Positions 35,546-46,329 of a stretch of 64,000 nt of DNA are shown piece by piece (position 1 is the stretch's first letter; every line of letters begins with the position of its first letter). This stretch comes from Nageia nagi. Its lineage: Eukaryota; Pinophyta. Location: positions 99,820,001 to 99,884,000 of the forward strand of contig JBITNC010000001.1 in the NCBI GenBank assembly GCA_050084985.1. Reading direction: 5' to 3'. The position numbers and the translations under genes were made by a program. Below the pieces are notes generated by a model. The model was not told where the DNA came from and made no database searches. It saw nothing but the letters and a program-made list of their open reading frames with translations.

Positions 35546-36462
35546 GTGGGAAGGATGGAAGTGCTTCCGCAATTAGTGTTTGCACACAAAATGGAGAAAA
35601 TCATTAGGAGAGGAGACATTGTTTGGGGAGCAACCTTTCTCATGAAAAAAGGCAAGCCAATGTCCATAAGCCAAGAAGAAACTACACCCAACGAAGAGAT
35701 CCAAGATATTCTAGAAAAACTCAAGGATGTCTTTGGGGATATGCTTGAAGGGCTACCACCAAAAAGGGGATTTGAGCACATCATCGAGTTGGAGCCAGGA
35801 TCGAAGCCAGTCATGTTCACTCCATACAGACACCCACGCATCTACAAAGATGAAATTGAGCAGACCATCAAGGAATTGCTTGTTATGGGCTTCATACAAC
35901 CTAGTTCCAGTCCTTTTGCTTCTTCAATTGTCATGGTGAAGAAGGATGGGACCATGAGGATGTGCATTGATTATAGGGTGCTCAATAAGAAGATAATCAA
36001 AACTAGGTATCCTATCCCACAGGTGAACGATCTCATTGATGAGCTCCATGGAGCTAAATACTTCTCTAAAATAGATCTAAATTCGGGTATCACCAGATCC
36101 GCATGAGGGAAGAAGACATCCATAAGATAGCTTTCAAATGTCACTTTGAGCATTTTGAATTCTTGGTTATGCCATTTGGATTAACCAACGCTCCAGCTAC
36201 TTTCCAGTCCATCATGAATCAAGTTTTCAGGGAGCAATTGAGGAAGTATGTGCTAGTGTTCTTTGATGACATCCTCATTTATAGCCAAACGTGGAAGGAA
36301 CACTTGAAACACTTGGATTCAATGTTGGGGATCTTGCAGCAGCAGAAGTTCTATGCCAAGAAGTCAAAGTGTGACTTCGGGGTGACTGAAGTTTTGTACT
36401 TAGAATACATTATCAGCCAGGAGGGAGTTCAATTGGATGAGCAGAAGATCCACACCATCTAG
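35546..36462 (+). pseudogene. Chromovirus reverse transcriptase
   Basis: Contains in order: [80 protein letters not shown], then after a +1/-1 shift near 36090 the DIHKIAFKCHFEHFEF region, VMPFGLTNAPATFQ, VFFDDILIYS (catalytic YxDD-type motif as F-F-D-D) and EHLKHLD. This is the normal order of a Ty3/gypsy RT. A stop at about 36460 ends the second frame. The protease expected before 35700 is not recognisable. Confidence 0.95.
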
Positions 36463-37030
36463 GAATGGCTAGTTCCCACCACACTCATGCACTTAAGGGG
36501 ATTTTTGGGCTTGTGCAACTACTATCAGAAATTCATCCGAAGTTTTTCACACTTAGCAACACCCTTGATGCAGCTGACCAAGAAGGATGCATTTGGTAGG
36601 AGCAATGAGGCTCAAAGAGAGTTTGAGGTGCTTAAAAGGGTAATATGCACATGTCCTTGTTTGGCAATTCCTGACTTCTCTTTCCCATTTACTATTGTAT
36701 GTGATGCGTCCAAGTATAGGGTAGGGTTGTACTCATGCAAAAGGGGAAGCCAATTGCCTTTGAAAGTAGAAAGCTCACCCCTACAGAACAAATTCTCAAT
36801 GTGTACAATAGGAAAATGTTGGCCATAGTGCATGCATTGGCAAGATTCAAGCAATATTTGGTATGTGAATAGTTTGTGGTCAAAATTGATCACAACAACT
36901 TGAAATATTTCCTTGAGCAATCAGATCTCAATGAAAAGCAGCAGAAATGGTAAGTAAATTTCAGTCTTAAGATTTTGAGATTGAATATATCAAGGGTAAG
37001 AAAAACATAGCGGTTGATGCACTCTCACGC
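36463..37030 (+). pseudogene. Chromovirus RT connection and RNase H
   Basis: HLRGFLGLCNYYQKFIRSFS is the RT thumb/connection. A core containing 'FPFTIVCDASKY' follows, with the first catalytic Asp in CDAS, then 'LNVYNRKMLAIVHAL' (E replaced) and, before 37030, FEIEYIKGKKNIAVDALSR, the usual end of RNase H. At least one frame change near 36740 and stops near 36870 and 36950 break it. Confidence 0.9.
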
Positions 37031-37069
37031 AACCCTTCCTTCTACTCTCTTTCTAATATTACTGCTGAT

Positions 37070-37800
37070 TGGAAAATGTTGATTATAGCTGAATGTGCCA
37101 AGGATACATTTGCTACTAACATCCTTGAAGGACACTTGAAGGATGACAAGTTTAGAGTAAGAGTAGGGCTGATCCTATACAAAAACAGGATTTATCTTGT
37201 GCCAGGATCGAAGATGAAGGAGAAGATCATAGCCGCCATTCATGATATGCCGATAGCAAGACACCCCAGCATAGTCAAAACATACAGGGTCGTGAGGGAG
37301 AGATTTGCATGGAAGGGACTCAATGAGGACATTTTTAGGCACATAAAGTAGCATGCTAAATGCCAGGAGAATAAAATAGAGAATGTACACCCTCCAAGAC
37401 TGTTGCAGCCATTGTCGATCCCTACACATAAATGGGAGAGCATCTCCATGGATTTTATTACAGGATTGCCCAAGATGCAACGAAAGGACTGCATCTTTGT
37501 TGTAGTGGATCGTTTGACAAAATATACTCACTTCTTTGCCATCACCATCACCTACATAGTCGTGCAAATGGTTGAATTGTTTTTCAAGGTGGTGTTTAGA
37601 TTGCATGGGTTGCCAAAACAAATTGTAAATGACAGGGACAACAAATTTATGAGCGTGTTTTGGCAAGAACTCTTCAGATTGAGTGGGACAAACTTGGCAC
37701 ACAGCATCGGTTATCATCCTTAGATAGATGGACATACAAAAATAGTGAACAAATGGTTGGAAGGCTACTTGAGATAGTATATTATAGGATAGCAACAAGC
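37070..37800 (+). pseudogene. Chromovirus integrase
   Basis: The zinc-binding region reads HDMPIARHPSIVKTYRVV and FAWKGLNEDIFRHIK; a stop replaces the residue before HAKCQENK. The core has the first Asp in SMDFITGLPK and the second in VNDRDNKF. The third catalytic position, normally Glu in 'DGQTE.VN', reads DGHTKIVNKW, i.e. Lys. So the DDE triad is broken in addition to the stop codons. Confidence 0.9.
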
Positions 37801-38128
37801 ATGGATCAAATGGCTACACCTAGGGCAGTATTGCTACAACACCACTCATCATCTTTCCATACAAATGACACCCTTCATGGCGTTGTATGGATATGAAAGC
37901 ACCAAAGGCCAAAGAGTTTTTGTAGAACAGTTAGGACATCATGAGAACACTCAAAGAAAACCTTCAGCTTAACCAGAACCGTTAGAAAAAGTTTGTTGAC
38001 CAAAACTGGATCGAACGCACATTCGAAGAAGGTGATATGGTGTATTTGAGGTTGCAACCCTATAAGCAATCCACTCTCAAGAGGAAGGGGGCAGAAAAAC
38101 TTCAACCAAGGTTTTTGGACCTTACAAA

Positions 38129-38445
38129 GTGTTGCGTAAGAAAGGGAAAGAGGCTTATGAGTTAGAGCTACCCCATGGTAGCAAGATACATAAAATCTTC
38201 CATGTGTCATGTTTAAAAAAGGCACTTGGATGGCACGTAAGTCCTTCATTAGACCTACCACCACTCGATGAAGAGGGAAGACTAACCTTGGTCCATGAGC
38301 GCATCTTGGATACTAGAGAGAAGAAGCTAAGATCTCGGATGGTTAAGGAGCACTTGGTAAAATAGAAGGACCTACCTAAAGAAGATGCCATGTGGGAAGG
38401 GTCAAAGATACTTACACATCCGGCTTTGCATTTTTTGGGGTCAAG
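38129..38445 (+). pseudogene. Integrase C-terminus with chromodomain
   Basis: [16 protein letters not shown] is the conserved end of chromovirus integrase. After [10 protein letters not shown], '[22 protein letters not shown]' is followed past a stop by KDLPKEDAMWEGSKIL, the aromatic-poor chromodomain type of plant chromoviruses that helps target integration to chromatin. The Trp expected in 'VKWK' is a stop. Confidence 0.85.
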
Positions 38446-38448
38446 CAA

Positions 38449-38463
38449 TTTGGGAAGGGAGGA
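38449..38463 (+). promoter_or_regulatory. Polypurine tract
   Basis: TTTGGGAAGGGAGGA immediately before the 3' LTR start, the normal plus-strand primer position. Confidence 0.85.
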
Positions 38464-38464
38464 T

Positions 38465-39255
38465 TGTGATGTTCCCTTTTAGAAGTCGTTCCTTTTGAGG
38501 GTGGTTTTGTAGTTAGAAGTATTTATTTATTAGTTGCATGTGTACTTAGGAATCATTGTAACCTAGGATAGGAGACATATGGGTCCCATGGACCAATTGT
38601 GAGCCCCAAAGTGGGATGTCTCCCTCCTAGAGGTAGATTAGGAGCATTTAAGTGTAATGATACAGATCCCAAGGCACAACGTATGATTAGAAGGTGAGCG
38701 CATGATTGGTGTGATCCCGAGGTATGATTCGGACACCCAAGCATGACATCTCTTTGAGGGGTGTGTGGACGCCCAACCTTGAGGGATTCCTATGTATTTG
38801 GTTGGCGCAGTATTGAGGAGGCATCTTGAGTACATTTGACATCTTTTATCTTCGAAGTGGCAGCACCATTTCTTGGGCCTCTCGTTGGACAAAACCTAAC
38901 ATGGAGAAGAGTTTAGTGGGGTATAGCCCTCGCTAGACTTTGGCTAAGGACGCAAACCCTTAGTCATACCAACTTTGCAACTCAAATCCGAGGGTTGAAG
39001 GCCCTAGTAGTGTGACATCAGCATTTGGAGAGTGTATGCCCTAGATCTGGTCCATTGAGCCAGATGTCAACCCTCTTGGGCCTATTCGGTTGTATCTTGC
39101 TCCATCATTGATATAATTTGAGACATTGGCATTATTCTCTCAAACTGGCTAGTGCGTTGGATAATTTGTGGCATGATTTCATTGTTTTAGCTCATTTCCT
39201 GAATTATTGCTTGATTCATTATCAATTTGGAATAAAAATAATTTGAGAACATCAC
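38465..39255 (+). repeat. Chromovirus 3' LTR (about 791 bp)
   Basis: Starts TGTGATGTTCCC. Its 3' end carries a small AAAAATAATTTGAGAA insertion before ACATCAC, so the exact end is uncertain by a few bases. Confidence 0.85.
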
Positions 39256-40500
39256 TAATGAAAACTCCAGAGTCAAACTGTTTTTCCCGGGACAATAGGT
39301 GATATATCACCTATCTCCAAGCCAACCTGTATGCAACGTAGGTGACTCAACAATTCCATAACACAAGGAAAACACAGTTTGCTATATCCAATGTCATTCC
39401 CCATAATTTTTTGAAATAACATGATAAATTAAAGACTTTGGGACATACACAACCCAGAGAATGTTGAATCAAACCTTAGAAAGAATATTTAGTCCCAACG
39501 TGGGATATCATAAAAACAACTTATGTGATACATAAGCTAGGACTCAAATTCAATGAATATTCATACGGCATCAGTGTGGGACCTTTATTCTCTTTCTGCC
39601 AAAGATTGTATAATTGCTAACACTGAGATGGTGAATAAAAAGTGCCAAGAGGTGAATTCAATGTTCCAATCTCTGATATGTGGTGGTTGCCCCCGACGAT
39701 TGTCCTCCATGCACGATGCGTTAAGGCTCTAGGTAAACTTTTCTCTGTACAATGTTATTTTTAGTCGCTATTTTATAGATAGTGCTTAGCTATTATGCAC
39801 TGTTATTGCACATGTAGAGCGGGATTAATTGGAATTTGTTTTTCTATTTTTCTTATAAAAAGAGGATGGGAAAATATTCAAAATATAATAATTTAATAAA
39901 ACTTTCATATTTCATATTTATTCGTGTATTTATTTTTATTTTTATTTTCAATGATATTTTTGATATTGCATAATAAGTAGAGATGTTTTAAATATTATAT
40001 GAAATTATAAGGATATTTTGGATATTTTCCTGGATGGCAGTCAATAGTTAAATCTGAATTATTTTTCTATTATTTTATTAAAATTAAACCTGTGGCTATA
40101 GCAGTGCGTGCAATGTGTATGTACAGGTTTAATTGCATTTTTTTTCTATTTTTTTTCTAAACAGAGGATAAATCTTTTGGTGAAAATTTGAAAGTAATAA
40201 ATGCTAAAGCTCAATTTGCCCAAACCAGGTGGACGGTGGTAGTTAAATGTATGATTTTTCCGAGTTATTTTTCTGCTATTTTGTTACGATTAAAAGCATG
40301 GCTGTATGCCGTGGGCAACAGAATTGTTTTTTCTATTTTTCTTATAAAAAGGATAGACCTTTTGGTGAAAATTTTGAAAGTAATAAATAGTCAATTTTTT
40401 TTAAGTTATTTTTCTGCTATTCTGTTACAGTGTTACTAATTTCTACCAGAAGGAAAAACTGCTGTTACAGAAATATAATATTCTATGTTGATATACTCTG
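39256..40500. repeat. AT-rich DNA with about 187-bp tandem units
   Basis: 'CTTTTGGTGAAAATTTGAAAGTAATAAAT' type blocks at about 40170 and 40357 (offset about 187 bp), with flanking 'TTATTTTTCTGCTATTTTGTTAC' repeated at 40266 and 40408. A more diverged third copy begins near 39840. No gene. Confidence 0.6.
39295..39314. repeat. Perfect 20-bp palindrome
   Basis: ATAGGTGATATATCACCTAT, a perfect dyad just outside the chromovirus 3' LTR. Confidence 0.9.
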
Positions 40501-40892
40501 GGTGCCCCATCTTCTTTAGTTGATATCAATAACACTTCATGTCTATTTTAGACCGTTCTAGTTTTTTGATACTCGGTATATCACTGCGGTCAAAAACTTC
40601 AGAACACTTTAATTCTAATTGCAAGATTCTTGGATGTTTGCGTGCAGCGAAATCTTCCCTTGAATCGCAGAACTATAATACAAATCTCGTGGCACAAAAT
40701 TGCAGTCATCTTCACTTCAGTTATTGCACCCTTCAAGCCCAGTTCCTATTTCCCCAACACCTGTTTTTGCATCTTTGTGCATCTCATTCAAATCCAGTTT
40801 CTTTGTTTCTACTGTGAAAGCCCACTCATATGTGATGCCTTAGTTTCTAAATGTCTTCATATAGAACAAGAAAATAGTAGAAATTCAAATAC

Positions 40893-41252
40893 CTTTAAGA
40901 ATCCTTCTAGTCCTTCTGCCACGAATCCGAACCAGCCTCCATTCTTCTGAACAGAAACCGTGGCATCTTCACCCACCGCGTCCGTCGTAGCCACGGCGGC
41001 ATCCGCTAGAGTGTAAAGGAGGTCCTCCGCTCTGCTCAGCACCGCTTGGACATGCTCCGCATAAGCATCCATATGGCCAAGATCGGGAATCTGATGCAGG
41101 CTCAAATTCACCCTTAATAACCTCATCTTCCGAGATGTAAATTGATGAGGACAAATTTCTCTTCTTCTTGAAGAGCTTGTAGATATAAAAGAAGAATGAA
41201 GACGGCATGGCCTGCATACAGGCAAGGATGCTGAAACGCTTGTAGTCGCCAT
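40893..41252 (-). CDS. ALB3: ALB3-like thylakoid insertase, exon 1
   Basis: 120 codons, phase 0. Starts MATTSVSASLPVCRP with a Ser/Arg-rich chloroplast transit peptide (about residues 1-50), then the mature N-terminal region AVLSRAEDLLYTLADAAV (about 69-87) and VQKNGGWFGFVAEGLEGFLK at the exon end. These match the lumenal N-terminal segment of plant ALBINO3 (…RAE.LLYT.ADAAV…VQK.GGWFGF…). The donor GTATTTG follows AAAG directly. An upstream in-frame Met (41318) exists, but the 41252 Met gives a typical transit peptide. The product would insert light-harvesting proteins into thylakoids. Exon 2 is 13.8 kb away. No stop or frameshift in the part seen. Confidence 0.9.
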
Positions 41253-41339
41253 TGTTTGCAGAGGAGGAGCTGCTGAGGAAGCAGGAGGGAGAGAGAAGAT
41301 ATCGTTCGGACCATTCAACTCAATATCTAAAGGAATTAT

Positions 41340-41430
41340 CCGTTTACATGTGGGGTTAATGGTTTTGTTGAAACCACCTCATACGCTGGTCCGTTGTTGG
41401 TCAGGGTTCGAACACGGGACATTTACCAAT
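41340..41430 (+). repeat. Possible SINE head upstream of the ALB3-like gene
   Basis: GGGGTTAATGG (A-box-like) is followed after about 45 nt by GGTTCGAAC (perfect B box). This is a tRNA-type internal promoter layout on the plus strand. No tail or target duplication was found. It lies just 5' of the ALB3-like start, on the opposite strand. Confidence 0.4.
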
Positions 41431-41493
41431 AGAAACAAGTATCTTTAGTATTTTTCTGTGTTTTTTTTATGATGCTATATCATCGTATGAAGG

Positions 41494-41982
41494 TTCTTCT
41501 ATTGTTTTCATAGAGAAAGATGGTTCGTTCCAAATAAGGGTAAATTTGAGAGAAAATAAATTTACGTGAGAAATGGATTGTGATATACCTTGTAAACTAT
41601 TTTTGTCTTATTTTTATCTCTTTTATGATTCGTATTAGTATGTATGTATGGTTACGAGTTGGTTGTATTTTGTTTTTTTTTATTTTACATGATTTTTTGT
41701 TGTTTTTAATATATTAGTTTATATGTATATATATAAGGTATTATTTTTCAGTTTTGGTTGATCTTTATCTTCTATTGTTTTCATAGAGAAAGATGTTTCG
41801 TTGCAAATAAGGGTAAATTTGAGAGAAAATAAATTTACGTGAGAAATGGATTGTGATATACCTTTGTAAATTATTTTTGTCTTCATTTTTATCTCTTTTA
41901 TGATTTGTATTAGTATGTATGTATGGGTTATGAGTTGGTTGTATTTTGTTTTTCTTATTTTACATGATGTTTTTGTTGTTTT

Positions 41983-42015
<33 letters not shown>
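41494..42015. repeat. 273-bp tandem duplication ending in (TA)n
   Basis: 41494-41766 and 41767-42015 are nearly identical, from 'CTTCTATTGTTTTCATAGAG' through 'AATTTACGTGAGAAATGGAT' to 'GAGTTGGTTGTATTTTG'. The second copy ends in a (TA)n tract. Confidence 0.9.
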
Positions 42016-42020
42016 TTCAG

Positions 42021-43390
42021 TTTTGCATAGGTGTGCATGTATGTTGATCTTTATCTAGATGTTATATTTAAGCATGGTTTAAATTAAACGATTAAAGGTC
42101 TACGTTCATTCTTTTTAGGTATTTAATGATCTTATGCTCATGTACAATTGAAGATTACCCATTATACCTCTGATAATGATTGATCATTAATGAGAACCAT
42201 ATAAGAAGATAAGTCACATGCTAATAATGAAACCTAATAGATTCTACTATATTAAATCACTTTTGGTAACCATCTAAAGTGAGTTGGTAACGCTTAATTT
42301 TTCTCATTTTAAGTGATATCTTTATCACTTTTAATATCAACTTGAATATGCAAGGTATCACTTTTAGTTTTGCATATATGTGCATGCATGTTGATCTTCA
42401 TCCAAATGTTGTACTTGAGTGTGATCTAAATTAAACAATATTTTTTAGGAATTTAATGATCTCATGCTTATATACTTACAATTCAATGAAGACCACCCAT
42501 TATACTCATGATAATAGTTAAGCATTAGCGAGAATCAAATAAGAAGATAAGTCATCTACTAAGGATAAATCGTAATACATTATCCCAAATTGAATCACTT
42601 TCAACATCTACATCAACAAAAATAAGAGCCTTAGACACTTTTTATGCTTGTATTTTATTTTTCTTATTTTGTGTGATATTTTTGTCATTTTTAATATGTA
42701 CCATCTTAGATATGTGAGGTATCCCTTTAAGCTTTGCATATTAATCTTCATCCAAATGTTATACTTGAGCATGTTCCAAATTAAATGATCAAGGGTCTAC
42801 GTCCATTATTTTTAGGCATTTATTGATCTCATGCTTATGTACTTCCAATTCAATAAAGATTACCTACTATATCCATGACAATAGTTGAGCATTAATGAGA
42901 ATTAAATAAGAAGACAAATCACATACTAGCCATAAAACCTAATACATTATAGAAAATTGAATAACTTTTGGTATCCACCTAATAGTGAGTTGGTAGCACT
43001 TTATTTTTCTCATTTTAAGTGATATCTTTATCATTTTTAATATACCAACCCAAATATGCAAGGTATCCCTTTCAATTTTGCATAGATGTTTCATGCATGT
43101 TGATCTTTGTCTAGATGTTGAATTTGAGCATGCTCTAAATTAAATGATCAAGGGCCTATGCCAATTCTTTTTAGGAATATGATGATCTCATGCTTATGTA
43201 CTTACAATTCAATGAAGTCTACCCATTATACATGTGATAGCAGTTAAGCATTAGTGAGAATTGAAACTAAGAAAATACATCATCTATTAAGGATAAAAAC
43301 CTAATAAATTCTACCATATTGAATTACTTTGTGCATTTGTGTCAACAAAAATAAGAGCCTTGTGCACTTTTATACCATCAAAAAACTATT
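42021..43390. repeat. Four about 350-bp satellite-like tandem units
   Basis: Units begin at about 42021, 42368, 42732 and 43076 with TTTTGCATA..TGTTGATCTT. Conserved inner blocks: 'GATGTT.TA.TTGAGCATG', 'CTCATGCTTATGTACTTACA' and 'AAGGTATC.CTTT' just before the next unit. Spacing 344-364 bp. Confidence 0.85.
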
Positions 43391-45903
43391 TTACCATTTG
43401 TATCAAAGTGATTTGGAATCTCATACCTTTTAAGCCTTTAACACCAAACAAAAACTTTCAACTAAAAAATTTATACATCTAGGTTATAAAACTCAAGATG
43501 TTTTGTATTTTCCTACAATTCAAGATCCATAGTTTATCATTTGTCTCAAGGAAAATCATGACTTAAGTAATTTTCAATAACCAAACAAACAATTTTGACT
43601 ATTTGGATAAACTAAAACTCAAAGCCTTAGATATGTATTTTGCAAAATATGAAAGAATACTTATAAGGCATAGTAATTATTGGACAAAATACTTATTGTT
43701 ATGATGTGTTTCCTTACCTCTCCTCTCCTCAGGCCTCTTTCTCCCCTTCTCTCCCCAACAAACTCAAAAAAATGAAATTTTCCAAGTGCCCACCTAAGTT
43801 CCTTTTGTGTATTTTATTCTTTTTTAGTTGATATTGAGGGGCAATTTTAAACCATCTCCTTGTGGTTTATGGGGTTGGTTTAAAACCACCCCATGAAAAC
43901 TATCACCAAAACCTAGAATTAAGGAGATTAAAAATTGTCCCCTAAAAAATGCCTCAAATTGCCTGCTCCTAAAGCCCATTTTTGGTGTAGTGATGCCCAA
44001 TTATGGTTTTATTTTTAAGGGCTTCTTCTACCTTTATGATATTTTCTTTAAAATATGGTTACCCCAATAGGAAAGTTTATCTACATGAAATAAATCAAGT
44101 TTTATATCATTAACCCTCATAGGCATTTGTGTATTTAGATAAATCTCTCAAAGAATCTTAAAGAATTCATATACTTTTATGCAGGATACATCATTATTCA
44201 ATAACATATTATTTGCATCAACTTTCCAAATACACATTATAGATGTTAATCAATAACTCATAAAATCAAGGACTATTTATTGATAGAAGTGATTTTCAAA
44301 TAATCATGTAAAAATTCAAACAATATTCATAATTAAATGTAAATGAAGATTAATTATCCAAAGTATCCCCCTAATTACAATTTATCATGAGTGATGCACC
44401 TTCAAACGATCATAGCTTTTGATCCAATTGTCGGATCATCTTGAAATTTTAAGGAGGGCTAGATATGGGTTTTCATGATCCAGGTACCACCTCCTTTAGG
44501 AGGGATGCCCCGAAATGGAAAGTTTTTTTATCAGCCTAAATCCATCATTTAGTGCCTCAAAATTAGCTTTTAGTGTCAGTCTTCAAGATTTTCCAATAAG
44601 TAGACTTCAATTTCTTTTGTTGTAGAATTTGTTTAGGAGAATAAATTGGGAAATGACTTAGTCTATGTTGACTGGGCATGGACACCAAGTTTGGTTATAA
44701 TTTGAGGAACTTTTTATTTTTAGAAACTTTCCATCTTTAGAAAGTTTCTATTTTTAGTAATGTCCTAGTTTTTAGACTGTTCATTATTTTTTAGGGAGAG
44801 TCTCCTTATTTCTATATTAGCTATATAGAAGCAAACATTCCAAGAGTAAGACTCAAATATATTAATATTTTTTCTAACTCATAAGAAATTACTTTTGGAT
44901 TTAATTAACAATCCTTCAATAAATTTAACTCAATTACATTTTAATCTTTTTTTTATTCTATTCTTATATAATATTCTCACAAAATACTAGATACCACATT
45001 TAAGGATCAAAATTAATCTTTTTCATTTACAACATAATAACAATAATACTCAATTTTCTACCTATTAATCTTGTGTAAGAAAAGATTATATTATATTTAT
45101 ACTTTATATTCTACAAGTTTAACTTTAAACTAGCATTCAAAATATTATGAATTTACATAATAAACTTTTCTAAATTTAAGAACCTATTTTAAATTTAGAA
45201 AGTAATTAAACACTAAAGTTCATTTCATATTTCTATATTTTAAATCAATTTTATTTTAAATTTAGAAGCTATCAAAAGCACTATAATTTATTTTAGCCCT
45301 CTTGTAATCTTTTATACTTCATACCATAAATAATAACTATACTCAATAGTCTATACTCAATAGTCTACTATTTATTCTTGTATGAGAAAAGATTACCTAT
45401 TGAGTAAATATATTTATTTATATATAATTTACTTATCAAGTTTCATTTTGAACTTATTCATTTAAAAAATATTAACTCATATAATATTTCTTTTTAAATT
45501 TAAAAACTTTTTAAATTTAGAAAAGAAAATAAATCAAAGACTTTTCTTTTATTCTTTTTCTAATTCTATATAATATTCTTACCAATACTAGATATCTCAT
45601 CTCACAACTAAAAAATAATTTTTTAAATTTTAGTTCTGATTTTACAACAAAGGGGAAATCCAAAATTGGATTCAAGGCACAAGGTGGATTTCCCCAAAAC
45701 CACTCACTCCAAAATTCTTCAAAGCTTAAGAGGTAAGAGTAATAACTTAAAAAATAGGGTAGAAAGGAAAACCATGACTATCAAAATCACATAAATGCAA
45801 TCCATAAAGTACACATTTACAAGTAGAGGGTTTTTTCTACCTAAAAGGTGGTTTTCTATTCATGCATTTTGTAGGTATATCAAAAACACAGTTCAAGAAT
45901 ACA
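43391..45903. other. No gene; AT-rich, partly duplicated
   Basis: Very AT-rich. 45005-45230 and about 45330-45545 look like diverged copies of each other (AGAAAAGATTA, AAGTTT..TTTTGAACT.., TTTTTAAATTTAGAA). 44390-44530 is less AT-rich. I see no coding sequence. Confidence 0.5.
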
Positions 45904-46329
45904 CACTACAACAAAAAGCATGTTTAACATTAGAAAATATGTTAAAATGTGTACAAAAGTGATCTCTAGCACTATTGATGTTAACATGAGTTAACACGAG
46001 ATTTCATATTTTTCTTCTCCATTTCTTGATGTTAAATTTGACACCATTTTCTTTAATAATGCTAAACATGATGCAATTAGTGACATACTTTTCCTCAATT
46101 TCCTAATGTTAAGTATGACGCTAAATATGATGTTAATTTCAATTGAAAAACCACTTCAATTAATCTTAGGTTATCGGATGTATTTCCCAAGAAGATTGAG
46201 TAATTAAAGACAACATTTAAAATGCATATGTAATCAAATACATAACATCCATTACAATATAAATTAGAATATGGAGTGCTTCAATTTCTCTTTATTAATC
46301 ATTTAATTTTCATTATCATCTTCATTATA

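Larger units (their letters stand above)
31875..39255 (+). mobile_element. Chromodomain Ty3/gypsy (chromovirus) retrotransposon, nested and decayed
   Basis: Order: 5' LTR, initiator-Met primer site, gag, RT, RNase H, integrase, chromodomain, polypurine tract, 3' LTR. The two LTRs start with the same TGTGATGTTCCCTTTTAGAAG. Gag is split by two solo LTRs (S2 and S3). The zinc knuckle and protease are not readable between gag and RT. Multiple frameshifts and stops make it inactive. It lies in the intron of the ALB3-like gene, in opposite orientation. No clean target duplication was found (ACGTG versus TAATG). Confidence 0.9.
27123..40892 (-). other. Intron 1 of the ALB3-like gene (13,770 bp)
   Basis: Bounded by a GTATTTGAAT donor next to exon 1 and a TTTTATAG acceptor next to exon 2, phase 0. 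It contains a Copia remnant with a nested SINE and solo LTR, and a chromodomain Ty3/gypsy element with two nested solo LTRs. All named LTR elements here point opposite to the gene (plus strand) except the SINE. Confidence 0.85.

Noticed and set aside
37175-37798. 207-codon minus-strand ORF
   Set aside because: Antisense to the readable integrase; no independent motif.
40539-40950. ORFs just 3' of ALB3-like exon 1
   Set aside because: On the opposite strand to the gene, partly antisense to exon 1, no motif.
40893-41252. Plastid-derived insertion instead of a nuclear gene
   Set aside because: ALB3 is nuclear-encoded; the sequence has a transit peptide and spliceosomal intron borders.
44390-44530. 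Possible LTR segment (ATCATAGCTTTTGATCC)
   Set aside because: Looks like a phrase seen in some plant LTRs, but no ends, partner or coding region could be found.
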